Of a stretch of DNA of 64,000 nucleotides, positions 53,506 to 63,030 are shown one piece after another (within the stretch, counting starts at the first letter, position 1; every line of letters starts with the position of its first letter). The notes under the pieces were generated by a model. It was not told the origin of the DNA, searched no databases, and saw only the letters and a list, made by a program, of their open reading frames with translations. Source of the stretch: Semisulcospira habei (lineage: Eukaryota; Mollusca; Gastropoda; Semisulcospiridae). Both the position numbers and the translations under genes were made by a program. The DNA is taken from assembly GCA_036245525.1 (NCBI GenBank), contig BTPG01000007.1, positions 159,926,059 to 159,990,058 on the forward strand, read 5' to 3'.

Positions 53506-54281
53506 GGGGTGTGTCATGAAGGAACTACTAAAAAATAACCAACAAAGAAAGAAAAACGGTTTTGGAAGGACAAGCAAACAATTTTGACATTTTACACACT
53601 TAGCATTTGCCATTTGTTTCCTCAAAATATATTACCGATGCATTACTGTATGGAAGATACACTTAGCTTAACGATTTCAGCCTAAAAATCATTGTGTATA
53701 AATACACAACCAGGGAGGCGACTCCTGGGGCCATTACCAGGGCCTGAGTAGCCTCCCTTCCCTCCTCATCTGGGCACAAGTGCCGGTGTCACACCAGTTG
53801 AAGCTTAGCTTAGTTGCGATAGGTCGTGTCTACCACATGCTCAGCCTACCTTCAACTTTTCCTTGGATTTCTTGGATTTTTTTAGAATTTCTTCATTTTT
53901 CTCCACCGGTGCCTTGTGTTCGCGTGTGTTTCCTGGGATTTACATGGTGCCCTGTGCTTCCCTTGGACTTTGTGTGTTTTGTGTGGCAGTGTGCTTCGTT
54001 ATTTGCGGGAATGCGTGGCACCATTTTCCTCCTTCGGTACCACATGGCGCCATTGCTTCTGTCCGGACTATTTACGGTGTGTCATTTCCTAGCCTCCTTC
54101 CTTACCTTCCGTCGCTTGGGATATGGCCAGGTAATGTCTCTGGGCATGCTTCGGCCGTCGGGTTTCTGACTGGCGGCGCACTCCTCGAATACGGTTTGTT
54201 CATTCACAAATTCTACCCGGTACGGCACAGGTCGTAAATTTTGCGTGCCTTGTCTCTCATGCCTTTTGTTTTATGTTCCAG

Positions 54282-55285
54282 CGCTCAGTTTGGTGCCTGT
54301 AGGCGATGTAAAGGGTTTCAATGGCCCTCATATACTCACGCCTTGTGTCTTCCTTGCTCGGGCTGCTCCTCCGCACGGCCGTGTGAGAGATGCGCTTCAT
54401 AGAAGGAGTAATGGTGGTCTCATTTGTGTGAGTTTTTACTGACGTGAATGCCCGTCTACCCCCCGAGAGCCCCTTCTCCTGTCGGCTTCCCCGCCCCCTC
54501 TGCAGACAATTTCGGACATTGTGGGACTCTCTTCCCGCCCTGCACGGCCTGCAGCGTCTGTTCTAGCCCTCACGATCTTGCCTCCTTCGAAACGCCAGGC
54601 TATGGAGACTTTACCCGATGGTCGTTAGGACCTCCGGTCGTCGGTTTGTTCTACGGTTCACTCGATTTGACGCTCTCGCTCTCCGTCATTCTCGGTGTCT
54701 CGTTCCCCGGTCCATTTGGACGTTTTTCGGCACCGGTCGGCGGCCTGAGACCCTTCACACCCGGCCCGCCTTCAGGATCCCCTGCGTTGCGCAACGGATA
54801 CCGGAGTTCAACGTGACCAACGCTGGCTTCAGCACAGGTCAGTGCCCCGTGACAGAGAGTGGCCTGCCGGTCTTCAGACCAGGTTAGTGGTTGACGAGCG
54901 ATGGGATTCGGCTGCCCTTCAGCACAGACCTCCGTCCCGTCATGTGCGGCGCTCCGCCGTGCTTCAGCGCGGTGCCGCGACCAGCGACAGGATCCGCCTG
55001 TGCTTCAGCGCAGACTTTCCCGTGATGTACAGCGCTCTTCCGTGCTTCAGCGCGGTGCCGCCGCCAGCGATCAGCGGGAGCCCCGCAGCCTTCGGGACAG
55101 TTCCTTGTCTCCCTTTCAGCGCCCTTCTGGGCTTCACCACGTTGTCTCCGCCTCTTCTAGCATCGTCCGTCCCCGCCGGGATCGGACGCCCCCCCCCCCC
55201 CACCCCCTCTGCCCGAGGACGCCATTGACACCTTCAGCCTCCACCCGGAGGATTCGACTTCTGTTCTTCTCTCTCCCTCCCACTT
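54282..55285 (+). pseudogene. ORF1 remnant of DIRS copy H
   Basis: The short exon 54123-54130 (ATGGCCAG) plus exon 2 from 54282 would open with GACRRCKGFQWPS, then CLPCSGC, RPCERCAS, and a stop (TAG at about 54399) where others read Trp-Lys-Glu. Further Ser/Pro-rich segments follow in changing frames, including CTTCAGCACAGACC-type repeats shared with copy B. It merges into RT at about 55285-55300 without the capsid-like part. Confidence 0.7.
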
Positions 55286-57690
55286 GGACTGTTCCGCGTC
55301 TGGTCTACCAGTGCCGGTCTCTCCCCTTTGGCCTCAACATCAGCCCTTGGGTGTTCACCTGGATCGTGGATGCGGTGGTCGCCAAGACTCGCCAGACCTC
55401 CTCCAGCCCCACCTCCAACTATTTGGTCGATCTTCTTCTCCGGAACCAGGACTCCACCTCCCTCGCCAAAGATCGGGACGAGTTTCTCACTCTTCTTCGC
55501 CGTCTCGGCTTTCTAGTCAACAGCGGAAAGTCCGATCTCTTTCCATCCCGCCAGTTCGTGCATCTTGGCATGGAGTTCTGGACTGATTGCAATCTCGTGT
55601 GACTGCCGGAAGCTCGTGTCGCAAAGTTGGTGGAGTTTGCCCACTGGGTCTCCAGTGCGAATGTAGTCCCCGCGCGGGTTTGGTTGCAACTGCTAGGCCT
55701 ATTGAACGCAGCCGCAGACCTGTTATTCCTGGGTCGGCTCTACTCGCGCCCTCTTCAACTCCACCTCCTTACCCATTGGTGCCTTTCCCTCCGCGACCTC
55801 TTGGCCCCAATTCCTGTCCTCCCGCTTGTACAAGCCCACCTCCAGCGGTGGACGGACCCCTGCTGGCTTCTTTCGGGGGTTCCTCTCTCCTCCTCCCCCC
55901 CCCCCCCCCACCTCGACTTTCCCTCTGCACCGACGCCAGCCGCTCCGGCTGGGGTGCACATCGCCTGCCGGATTTCTCCGCCGCCTCAGGCCTATGGCCC
56001 CCGGAGCTCTCGGAAAGACACATCAATTGGTTGGAGTTGCAGGCGGTTTGGTTGGCCCTCGACCATTGGCAGTCTCGGCTTCACCGTCAAGAAGTCCTCA
56101 TCATGACCGACAACGCCACGGTCGTCGCATACATCCCGAAGCAAGGGGGCACTCTCTCCCCGACCCTCTACATGCTCCTTTGCCAGTTGCTCCTGTGGTG
56201 CAGGGACCGCGACATCTCCCTCTGGGCTCGTCACATTCCAGGCCGTCTGAACGTCCTCGCCAACTGCCTCTCGCGGAAGGGCCAGCTCCTACATACCGAG
56301 TGGTCGCCGAGTCCAGAGATCTTCTGCATGATTTGCGAGCGCTGGGAGATCCCGATGATCGACCTGTTCACGCGTCGTTGGAACAGGCAGCTCCCCATCT
56401 TCGTCTCCCCCTTCCCGGACCCTCTACCATAGGCGGTTGACGCCCTCGCCTTGGATTGGGAGGGACTGGTCGCTTACGCGTACCCTCCGTTCATGCTGGT
56501 GCCCAGAGTTCTACAGAAACTCCGGGGGTGCAACGCGATCTTTCTCCTGGTCGCCCCCTTCAGCTGGAACAGGAGTTGGACCACCGATCTCCTCAGGCTA
56601 GCCACGGATCCCCCGCTCCCCTTGCCCACCCCCCACACAATGCTGAAGCAGCCCCGGCAGCTCCTCTTACATGCCTGGCGGTTGTGTGGCAAGCCCTCTC
56701 TTCCTGAGGTTTCTCGAGTGCGGCGGTGGAAGCTATCGTGGCAGCCCGCAGATCTTCCACCCTCCGAGTGTACGAAATGAAGTGGCGAGTCTTCTGGGAT
56801 TGGTGCAAGATGGAGCGACTTCCCCCCCCCCCCCCCCCCCACCACAGCGCTGACGTTGCCCCAGCTTGCAGATTTCTTTCTTTGGCTTTTTCGAGGGAAG
56901 AATCTGGCCCCTATTACCATTAGAGGTTACCTCCCCATGATCGCGGACACCTACCGCCATTTGGGATTCCCAGATCCTGGGACCTGCTCGGATCTTTCGG
57001 ACCTCATGGGGAATTTTGAGCTGCAGCGACCAGTTCCACACTGTCTGATTCCTCGCTGGGACCTCGCATGGGTCCTTACCTGGCTAAATTCTAGCAAATT
57101 TGAGCCACTGTACTTGGTTAGCATGGTGAATCTCACCTGGAAGACCTGCTTCTTACATGCGCTTGCCACAGTGTCCAGAGTCAGTGAATTACACGCGCTC
57201 TGTATGGACCCGACTTTCGGCCAGGGCTCCAGTCTCACCCTGCGTCCCCTTGGGGAACACAACCAGACTCAGGACTTCCACCGTCAGGACCCTGTCCGGG
57301 CGCTACGAGTCTACCTGCGCAGGACAAAACCTATCCAGCGTGGCCGGACCTGCCTCTTCCTGCCACTTCCCCTGGCAGGCACGACATATCTGCGCAGACA
57401 ATCTCCTCGTGGCTGTGTTGGGTCTTCCGTTCTGCCTACGAGGAGCTCTCTCCGGCGGGTGCTAAGACGCTGATTATTCGTGCACATGAGGTCCGTGCTG
57501 TCTCCACCAGTGTTGCATTTGATCAAAACTGCGCGGTGAGAGACATTGTGGTGTCTGTTGGGTGGCGAGCCAATTCCACCTTTGCCCGCTTCTACCTCTG
57601 TGACCTTACCAGCCAGCGGGAAAATCTGGCCATGGTCGGGGACATCGCTGCTGCGCAACACTCCCTCCCGGGCGCCTCCAGCACCTTAAG
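55286..57690 (+). pseudogene. RT-RNase H-recombinase remnant of DIRS copy H
   Basis: RT begins at VYQCRSLPFGLNISPWVF. The catalytic motif is YLVD (55440-55451), with the first catalytic Asp replaced by Val, so the RT would be dead. RNase H is nearly clean (SLCTDASRSGWGAHRLPDF, INWLELQAVWLAL, MTDNATVVAYIPKQGG), followed by the linker MIDLFTRRWNRQLPIFVSPF and, after a stop, LDWEGLVAYAYPPFML. The recombinase is frameshifted but retains ATVSRVSELHAL, HEVR and Tyr in FARFYLCD. It ends near 57690. Confidence 0.85.
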
Positions 57691-57793
57691 GTACGCTTAG
57701 CCGAAATCGTCGGGTGGTTGCTCCTGTTCGTGACCATTAAGCACGAGTGATGACGGGACCTAGCAGGCGGCACCCTCCTGCTTTTTGCTATTC

Positions 57794-58150
57794 TTCCATA
57801 CAGTAATGCCATCGGTAATGTATTTTGAGGAAAGAAATGTATTTTTCTCTAAAATGTATTTTTTCAAAAAATACTTACCGATGGCATTACTCTAATGGCC
57901 CTCCCTTCTGCCCCGCTTGCCGCCAGAGCGCTTTAGCGTTCAACTGGTGTAACACCGGCACTTTTGCTCGGATGAGGAGGTAAGGGAGGCTACTCTGGCC
58001 CTGGTAACGGCCCCAGGAGTCGCCTCTCTGGTTGTGTATTTATACACAATGATTTTTAGGCTGAAATCGTTAAGCTAAGTGTATCTTCCATATAGTAATG
58101 CCATCGGTAAGTATTTTTTTCGAAAAAATACATTTTAGAGAAAAATACAT
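57794..58150. repeat. Internal complementary region and right inverted terminal repeat of DIRS copy H
   Basis: 57794-57892 joins reverse complements of a left tip and the right tip (58090-58150). The left terminus of H has one base missing in the conserved box (CCGATGCATTAC at 53634-53645) that is intact in the complementary region (GTAATGCCATCGG). So the left tip mutated after insertion, or was copied with an error. Confidence 0.88.
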
Positions 58151-58221
58151 TTTAGAGTGGATTTTTCTTTCTGTTTTTTTCTGTTTTCTCTGATTGCTTG
58201 CACATTTTTTCTTGTTTTCAG

Positions 58222-58405
58222 AACAACATTCCTCTGGACACATCCGGCACCAAATACAATGGCCAGCTGGACAAGAGTCGCAACGTCGTCTACACCGCTC
58301 AGCTTAGGGTTAATAGCGTCGCACCCGACGACTATGGAAACTACAACTGCACCGCCACCAACGCTAAAGGATCTGACAGTTTCCTCATTTCCCTGCATGG
58401 CACAA
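58222..58405 (+). CDS. Ig-superfamily gene, exon encoding the C-terminal half of an Ig domain
   Basis: 184 nt between TTCTTGTTTTCAG and GTAGGT (58406), phase 0 at the start, phase 1 at the end. It completes the domain begun at 52800: NNIPLDTSGTKYNGQLDKSR, then LRVNSVAPDDYGNYNCTATN with the F-strand DYGxYxC signature and Cys. The acceptor lies only about 70 bp downstream of the right tip of copy H, so that insertion came close to the splice site without removing it. Predicted N-glycosylation site NCT. Confidence 0.93.
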
Positions 58406-58461
58406 GTAGGTTTGATTTTAGTTCAACCTTTGATATTCACTATTGGTAGCAATGTCCGCCT

Positions 58462-58699
58462 TTAACCTGTTATGTCCTGAGGCTGAATATTTTTAATTTG
58501 CTTATTGTCTTATGAAGGCTTTATTACAGATTAGGAGATAGATCCACCATTTTACTTTAAGGGTGGTGCCAGAATTTTAGTTCAAGGGTGGTGCCAGAAT
58601 AGCCTGGCACCTGAGGCACCAAGCTATTCTGGCACCACCCTTGAACTATCATAGTCGACTTTATTTCAAGCAATCGTGTATCAGGATGGAAAGGGTTAA
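58462..58699. repeat. TTAA-flanked hairpin MITE
   Basis: TTAA at 58462-58465 and 58696-58699. Inverted ends are CCTGTTATGTCCTGAGGCTG and (right) TATCAGGATGGAAAGGG. The central hairpin has its left arm partly duplicated (AAGGGTGGTGCCAGAAT twice). PiggyBac-type non-autonomous element by its TTAA duplication. Confidence 0.8.
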
Positions 58700-59039
58700 C
58701 AGATGAATTCAGTTTTTTTGAAACAATGAGACTTTTGTTGCTATCCAGCCTTATTGAACACCATGGACTTTCACAATTATGATTATTGTCTTTTCATTAG
58801 GTCTTTATGGATTTTAAGTGGCACAAAAAGCCCAGTACACCTCCGTATGTAGTAGAATGACTGTTATACATTTGTGTGGTTTGGTATTTTAGAGTCTGCT
58901 TGATTGTGATGTGTGTATGTTTTATGTGTTAATCTTAACATGGACGCTTGTCAGTTATGCCGCAAAAAATCCTAATGTTTATGCATATGGCAATAAAGTT
59001 TATCTTATATACGTTGCGAGAGTCAATATAGGTAATAGG

Positions 59040-59171
59040 CGCCAAGCTATTCTGACACCACCCTTGAACTAAAGCCATTGGTCTATATCATTATCTGTAA
59101 GTATTGTATTGTAGCTTGTGTATGGCAGTGTACAAATTTAAAGCTTTTAGCCTCAGTATGATATGGGTTAA
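59040..59171. repeat. TTAA hairpin MITE, one arm left
   Basis: GGCGCCAAGCTATTCTGACA with CCACCCTTGAACT is one arm of the hairpin family, followed by a terminal repeat reading GCCTCAGTATGATATGGGTT and TTAA at 59168-59171. The left part is missing or unrecognisable. Confidence 0.6.
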
Positions 59172-59190
59172 TTCAGTGTTCCAAAGCAAA

Positions 59191-59215
59191 TGGGGGGGGG
59201 GGGGGGGGGGGGGGG
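59191..59215. repeat. Poly-G run
   Basis: An uninterrupted run of about 25 G on the + strand, 190 bp upstream of the transmembrane exon. Length may be unreliable in any assembly; the strand could form a G-quadruplex. Confidence 0.95.
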
Positions 59216-59406
59216 CACATTGAAATTTTCGATCTTCAGTACTCTAGTAGGAAACTTGACTTGTATTGTAACCTGTTCCAGTAGTGTTTCCAGCCATCAT
59301 TGAACTCTACCTCTGAACTCCTTGCTTTGGACATTGTTTTGCCATCATCATCATTAGTTTTTGTCATAAGGTCATTGCTACATGCTCTCAATGTCTGTCT
59401 CCTCAG

Positions 59407-59571
59407 TAGGTGTTGTGCCTCCAGCGGACAGCTCTACCTCAGAGCTGCCAGGCTCTGACAAAGTACCTGTCATTATCATCCTTGTTCTCTGCATTGTCGG
59501 AGTTTTCCTGTTCACCCTCAACATTGGACTCATTCTGTTCTTTGTTCGCCGTCGCAAGAGACGCTTGGAAA
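59407..59571 (+). CDS. Ig-superfamily gene, transmembrane exon
   Basis: 165 nt between CTGTCTCCTCAG and GTGAGT (59572), phase 1 at both ends. It encodes a short Ser/Thr-rich stalk (VVPPADSSTSELPGSDK), then a hydrophobic helix of about 26 residues (VPVIIILVLCIVGVFLFTLN continuing IGLILFFV), then RRRKRRLE as stop-transfer. The protein is therefore a type I membrane protein with an extracellular Ig part. No FN3 domain occurs between the last Ig domain and the membrane, unlike vertebrate nephrin, so a Kirre/NEPH-like layout or another Ig adhesion molecule is possible. The acceptor CAGTAG is a tandem NAGNAG site. Cytoplasmic exons were not found to 64000. Confidence 0.92.
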
Positions 59572-59637
59572 GTGAGTCACCTGTTGTTTGAATTTTAGAT
59601 TTCCCAGACTAAAATATTTGGACAGGATTAACCCATC

Positions 59638-59832
59638 ACATCCTGAGGCTGATTTTTTATTTTTAAATTGCTTGTTGTGCTTTGAAGGCCACATTACAGA
59701 TTAAGAGATCGATCAATCATTCTAGTTCAAGGGTGGTGCCAGAATAGCTTGGCGCCTGAGGCGCCAAGCTATTCTGGCACCACCCTTGAACTATCATGGT
59801 CAGATATATTTCAAGTATCACGATGATATTAA
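59638..59832. repeat. TTAA-flanked hairpin MITE
   Basis: TTAA at 59638-59641 and 59829-59832. Central palindrome TAGTTCAAGGGTGGTGCCAG ... CTGGCACCACCCTTGAACTA with perfect 34-nt arms and loop TGAG. Located 67 bp after the transmembrane exon. Confidence 0.85.
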
Positions 59833-59937
59833 GCTGTGTTGAGGTCCACATGTCTTTGAAGTAATAAACATGGTTCCCGGTATGCAAGCAAACATGAAAA
59901 AGAATGTAATTTTAGCACATCATCCAGCCTGAGGTTT

Positions 59938-60006
59938 CAGCAGGAGGCATAGATTCTCATGAACAACTGCAGTCGCAGGGGCTCATGAGAATTTATGCCT
60001 CTTGCA
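59938..60006. repeat. Hairpin repeat, CTCATGAG family, copy 5
   Basis: AGGCATAGATTCTCATGA pairs with CTCATGAGAATTTATGCCT across a CTGCAG-rich loop. Confidence 0.8.
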
Positions 60007-60137
60007 TGCAGAGATTAGCTCCATTTTATCAGATAAGCATGAAGAATTATAGAATAAGATTGAACTTAGGGACCACTCTGGGTTTGACACTGTGGGCTGA
60101 TTTCTGTCTAAGTTGAATTAAATCAAATCACCTGGCA

Positions 60138-63030
60138 TTTGTTTTCTCAAAACACATTACCGATGGTATTACAATAGGAATGGTTTCTTATCTAGTCTAA
60201 TTTTAGCCCAAAATTGTTGTGTATGAGTATGGTCATGATGGCAGGCGAGGGGGGCCATAGCCTAGGCGGAAACCCGGGTAGCCTCTCTTCCGGTCCAACC
60301 GTGCATGCGCTCGGTGCTTAATACCTCAGTCAGTTTCTTTGCTAGTCCAGAGTAGGTTGTGTACGTCAGTGTCTCTCTACATTTCGGACTGTATCTTCTT
60401 CAGTGGAAGCTTTGTGAATTGAGGATTTTCCTATCTGTGAGCCTTTGGCTTGGACACTTTCGTGTGGTTACAAAGCTATTCGGCGTGCTGGTTCCGGACG
60501 TGACAGCGCCTTGTGAACTTTACTCACTGTTGGCCAGTCCGGCCTGAGTGTCTGCCTCTGCTTGTGCCCTCTTGCTTCGCCCTCTGCTAGCCTCGAGGAC
60601 CTGGGTAGACTTGGACGCTGCCTGTGACTAGCGGTGCTGTTTCCTACTTCACTGACCGGTTGTGACTGTCGTCGCTGCGTGCTACGCCGCTCACAGAACT
60701 TGGACTTACGGGAGCCGGTCTTCGGCACCATTTTGGTGGGGTTACGCCTGGCTGCACTGGTTGTCCCGTCCTTTACGTGCCTCTTCTTCCTCATTATGGC
60801 AAGGTAAAATCTCGGTAACGGCTTCTGTCTGGCGCTCCTGGGAAGGGGTAGAGCGCCATGCGTGAGCATACGCCGTGAACTTTTCTTCGTTCAATATCCG
60901 CGGTTCGTATTGCGTGCCTGCGCGGGCACATTCGCTCGCATTTCAATTGTACGATATGTTTTACAGTTGTCAAGTCGCACCTGTACAAGATGTGGACAAT
61001 TCCAATGGCCGAGTGACGGACATGCTATTTGCCTTCCCTGTTCCGCCTGCACCTCCTCGCATCCGTGCCTGGTATGCGCCCCCTGGCTGGAAGAGCAGTG
61101 GACTCAGCTATGGAGCTTTTACCGCCACGAAAAGCCAACACCAGCACGGAGAAGGGGTCCAACACCGGTAAGACCCACAGACCCGACTAGCGGCTATTAC
61201 CTGGTGACAGAACCGTCAACGCCGCGGCTTAGGCCGCGAGCCCGTTCTCCTTGCGCCGGCAGCTCCCACAGTCCCATCTAGTGGCCACTGTCCCGTCGCA
61301 GATCCTCGAGCTCCGAGAACTAAGCATCGAGACAGACCCGACTAGTGGTTCTTACCAGGCGACAGAACAGTCAACGCCGCGACTTCGGTCGCGAGCCCGT
61401 TCTCCGACGCCGGCAGCTCCCACAGACCCGCCTAGTGGCCTCTGCCCGGTTCCGCCGACTTCATCGGCACTAGGTATGACACAGGAACAGGCTTCAGCAC
61501 CGGTAGCTGTCTCAGCCCCGACGTTGCTGCTTCTAAGAAGGTGGATCCTCGTCCTCATCGCACTCCTAACGCAAGAGGTCAGCGCTCCGGACAGGACCTT
61601 CCCGAGTGGTTCCTGCCCAGTTATGCCGAGTGTTCGGCGAGAGATAAGCTACGGGAGCAAGCTCCATCGCCGGTAGCAGGTACAGACCCGAGAGGACAGC
61701 TCTGGCAACACCCTAGGGCAAGAACGCAGCACTCCAAACAGGATGTTCCGGGACCGCGCCCAGACGAGCGCGCACGCCGGACGCACTCCCGCGCGTCCAC
61801 AGGAATCAATAGTCGACACGCTGCGTTCCATCGGGACCACGCGTCCCATCCTCGTTCGGAGCGGCTCATTTCTACTCGCCGCCATACAAGTCTGCGCCTG
61901 CACGCTAAGGGGACTTCCTATGACCGAGGCATGAGCAGGCCTGCTGCCTTTTGTTTCCGGCTGGGCCTCCGCTTACCTGTGCGTTGTCTGCGCCCCTGGC
62001 TAGTGACGAGCAGTGGTTCCAGCCTGGGGGTTCTATCGCCATGACGGCCGACACCAGTCCAAGAGCAGCCGCCGGCTAATGATTATATCCCCCGTGGCGC
62101 TGACGCATTCCCCCGATGTGGTGACTCGGACTGCACGAGAGGAGCCATCCCGTACCGATCCTAGGACTTCGGCCTTTTCGCGGGAGTACGGCCCTCCAAA
62201 CTGTCAGGACCAGGCCAGCACAGGCGTACTTCGTCTCGCTCCTAGGGCAGTGACAAGTACCCTCGTACGGGCGAGACTGCTAGACCATTTGGCAACCGCT
62301 CGTCAGAACAGCGAGTTAGGTGAACCCAGCAACGAGCGAGCTCGACCCAACTTCTTCTCGATTGGACACTCCAGCCCAGCACAGGCATACGGTGTCCAGC
62401 CTAGGGACCTTGCCGTTACCATGGACAGGATTGGACTACTGGGCCGCATGCTCGGCACATAGAGTGCTACGAGCTCAGCCTCGGCGATTGATCGCCTCGC
62501 CTACCCTTCCTTGGCAGCCCTATTCCGTGGATGTTCGGCACCCCAGCCAAAGTCAGTGACAGGTACCCTGGGGGCCACAGAAGAGAAGGAGTTCGTCCCA
62601 CCTAACCCCCGGTTGCGCTACGATGCTTGGCGTTAGGAGTTCCGAGCGGACTCCTGTGCCCCGACCTTCTTCACGCTTACAGGACAGGTCACCTCACCCG
62701 GGGGATAAGCCATCATATACTTTGACGTCCCGACCTCGGTCTGTGACAAGTATCCTCGGCTGGATGAGTGCTGGACCAGGGGGCGCTCACGGACCATTTG
62801 GACCTACAAGCCCGGCCTCACGTCGGGTTACCACTCCTAGGACTTGGCCGATTCACGCCTGCTTGTTCAGGACTGAGAGTAGCCAGTCTGAGTCTGGCCG
62901 CTTTCGTCCTTGCACGACCCGCCTCCCGGCCGCACAGATCCAGCACTGACGTTCAGCGTCCCGCTCCTATGGCAGTGACAGGTGCCCACGACCGGACAAG
63001 ACTGTGGGACTATCGTGCTCCCGCTCGTCG
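60138..63030 (+). mobile_element. DIRS-like retroelement copy I, left part
   Basis: The left tip TTTGTTTTCTCAAAACACAT starts at 60138. The left terminal repeat (to about 60340) is the reverse complement of copy A's right repeat (ACACAACAATTTTGGGATAA at 1465 region). The leader intron is kept (60804-60966), with a first exon ATGGCAAG. Only ORF1-like sequence follows; no RT, recombinase or right end is seen before the transposon-derived sequence at about 63031. Confidence 0.85.
60967..63030 (+). pseudogene. ORF1 remnant of DIRS copy I, partly duplicated
   Basis: The Cys-rich module is clear at 60973-61135: RTCTRCGQFQWPSDGH, then CLPCSACTSSHPCLVC and TQLWSFYRH. Here the frame is not the phase-2 one, so an indel lies between acceptor and module. 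A 153-bp unit containing GTCAACGCCGCGGCTTAGGC is repeated (61183 and 61336). A second, more decayed copy of the module end (LCVVCAPWL, then GTTCTATCGCCATGAC) appears at 61955-62045. The rest, to 63030, is GC-rich with broken frames. Confidence 0.65.

Larger units (their letters stand above)
53613..58150 (+). mobile_element. DIRS-like retroelement copy H, both ends present, internally deleted
   Basis: 4.5 kb. The left tip is TTTGTTTCCTCAAAATATAT (53613) and the right tip ends ATACAT at 58150. Left repeat 53640-53800 pairs with 57915-58085. The leader carries the clearest version of the conserved intron: ATGGCCAG|GTAATG (54123-54132) to TTCCAG|CG (54281). ORF1 is joined to the middle of RT, so about 1.8 kb present in E is missing. 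C-runs (about 55190, 55900, 56830) mark slippage points. It sits in the intron that splits an Ig domain. Confidence 0.9.

Noticed and set aside
58406..59406. Search for an FN3 exon between the last Ig domain and the membrane
   Set aside because: No splice-bounded open segment with FN3-like Trp/Tyr pattern was seen. The interval holds MITEs and a poly-G run.
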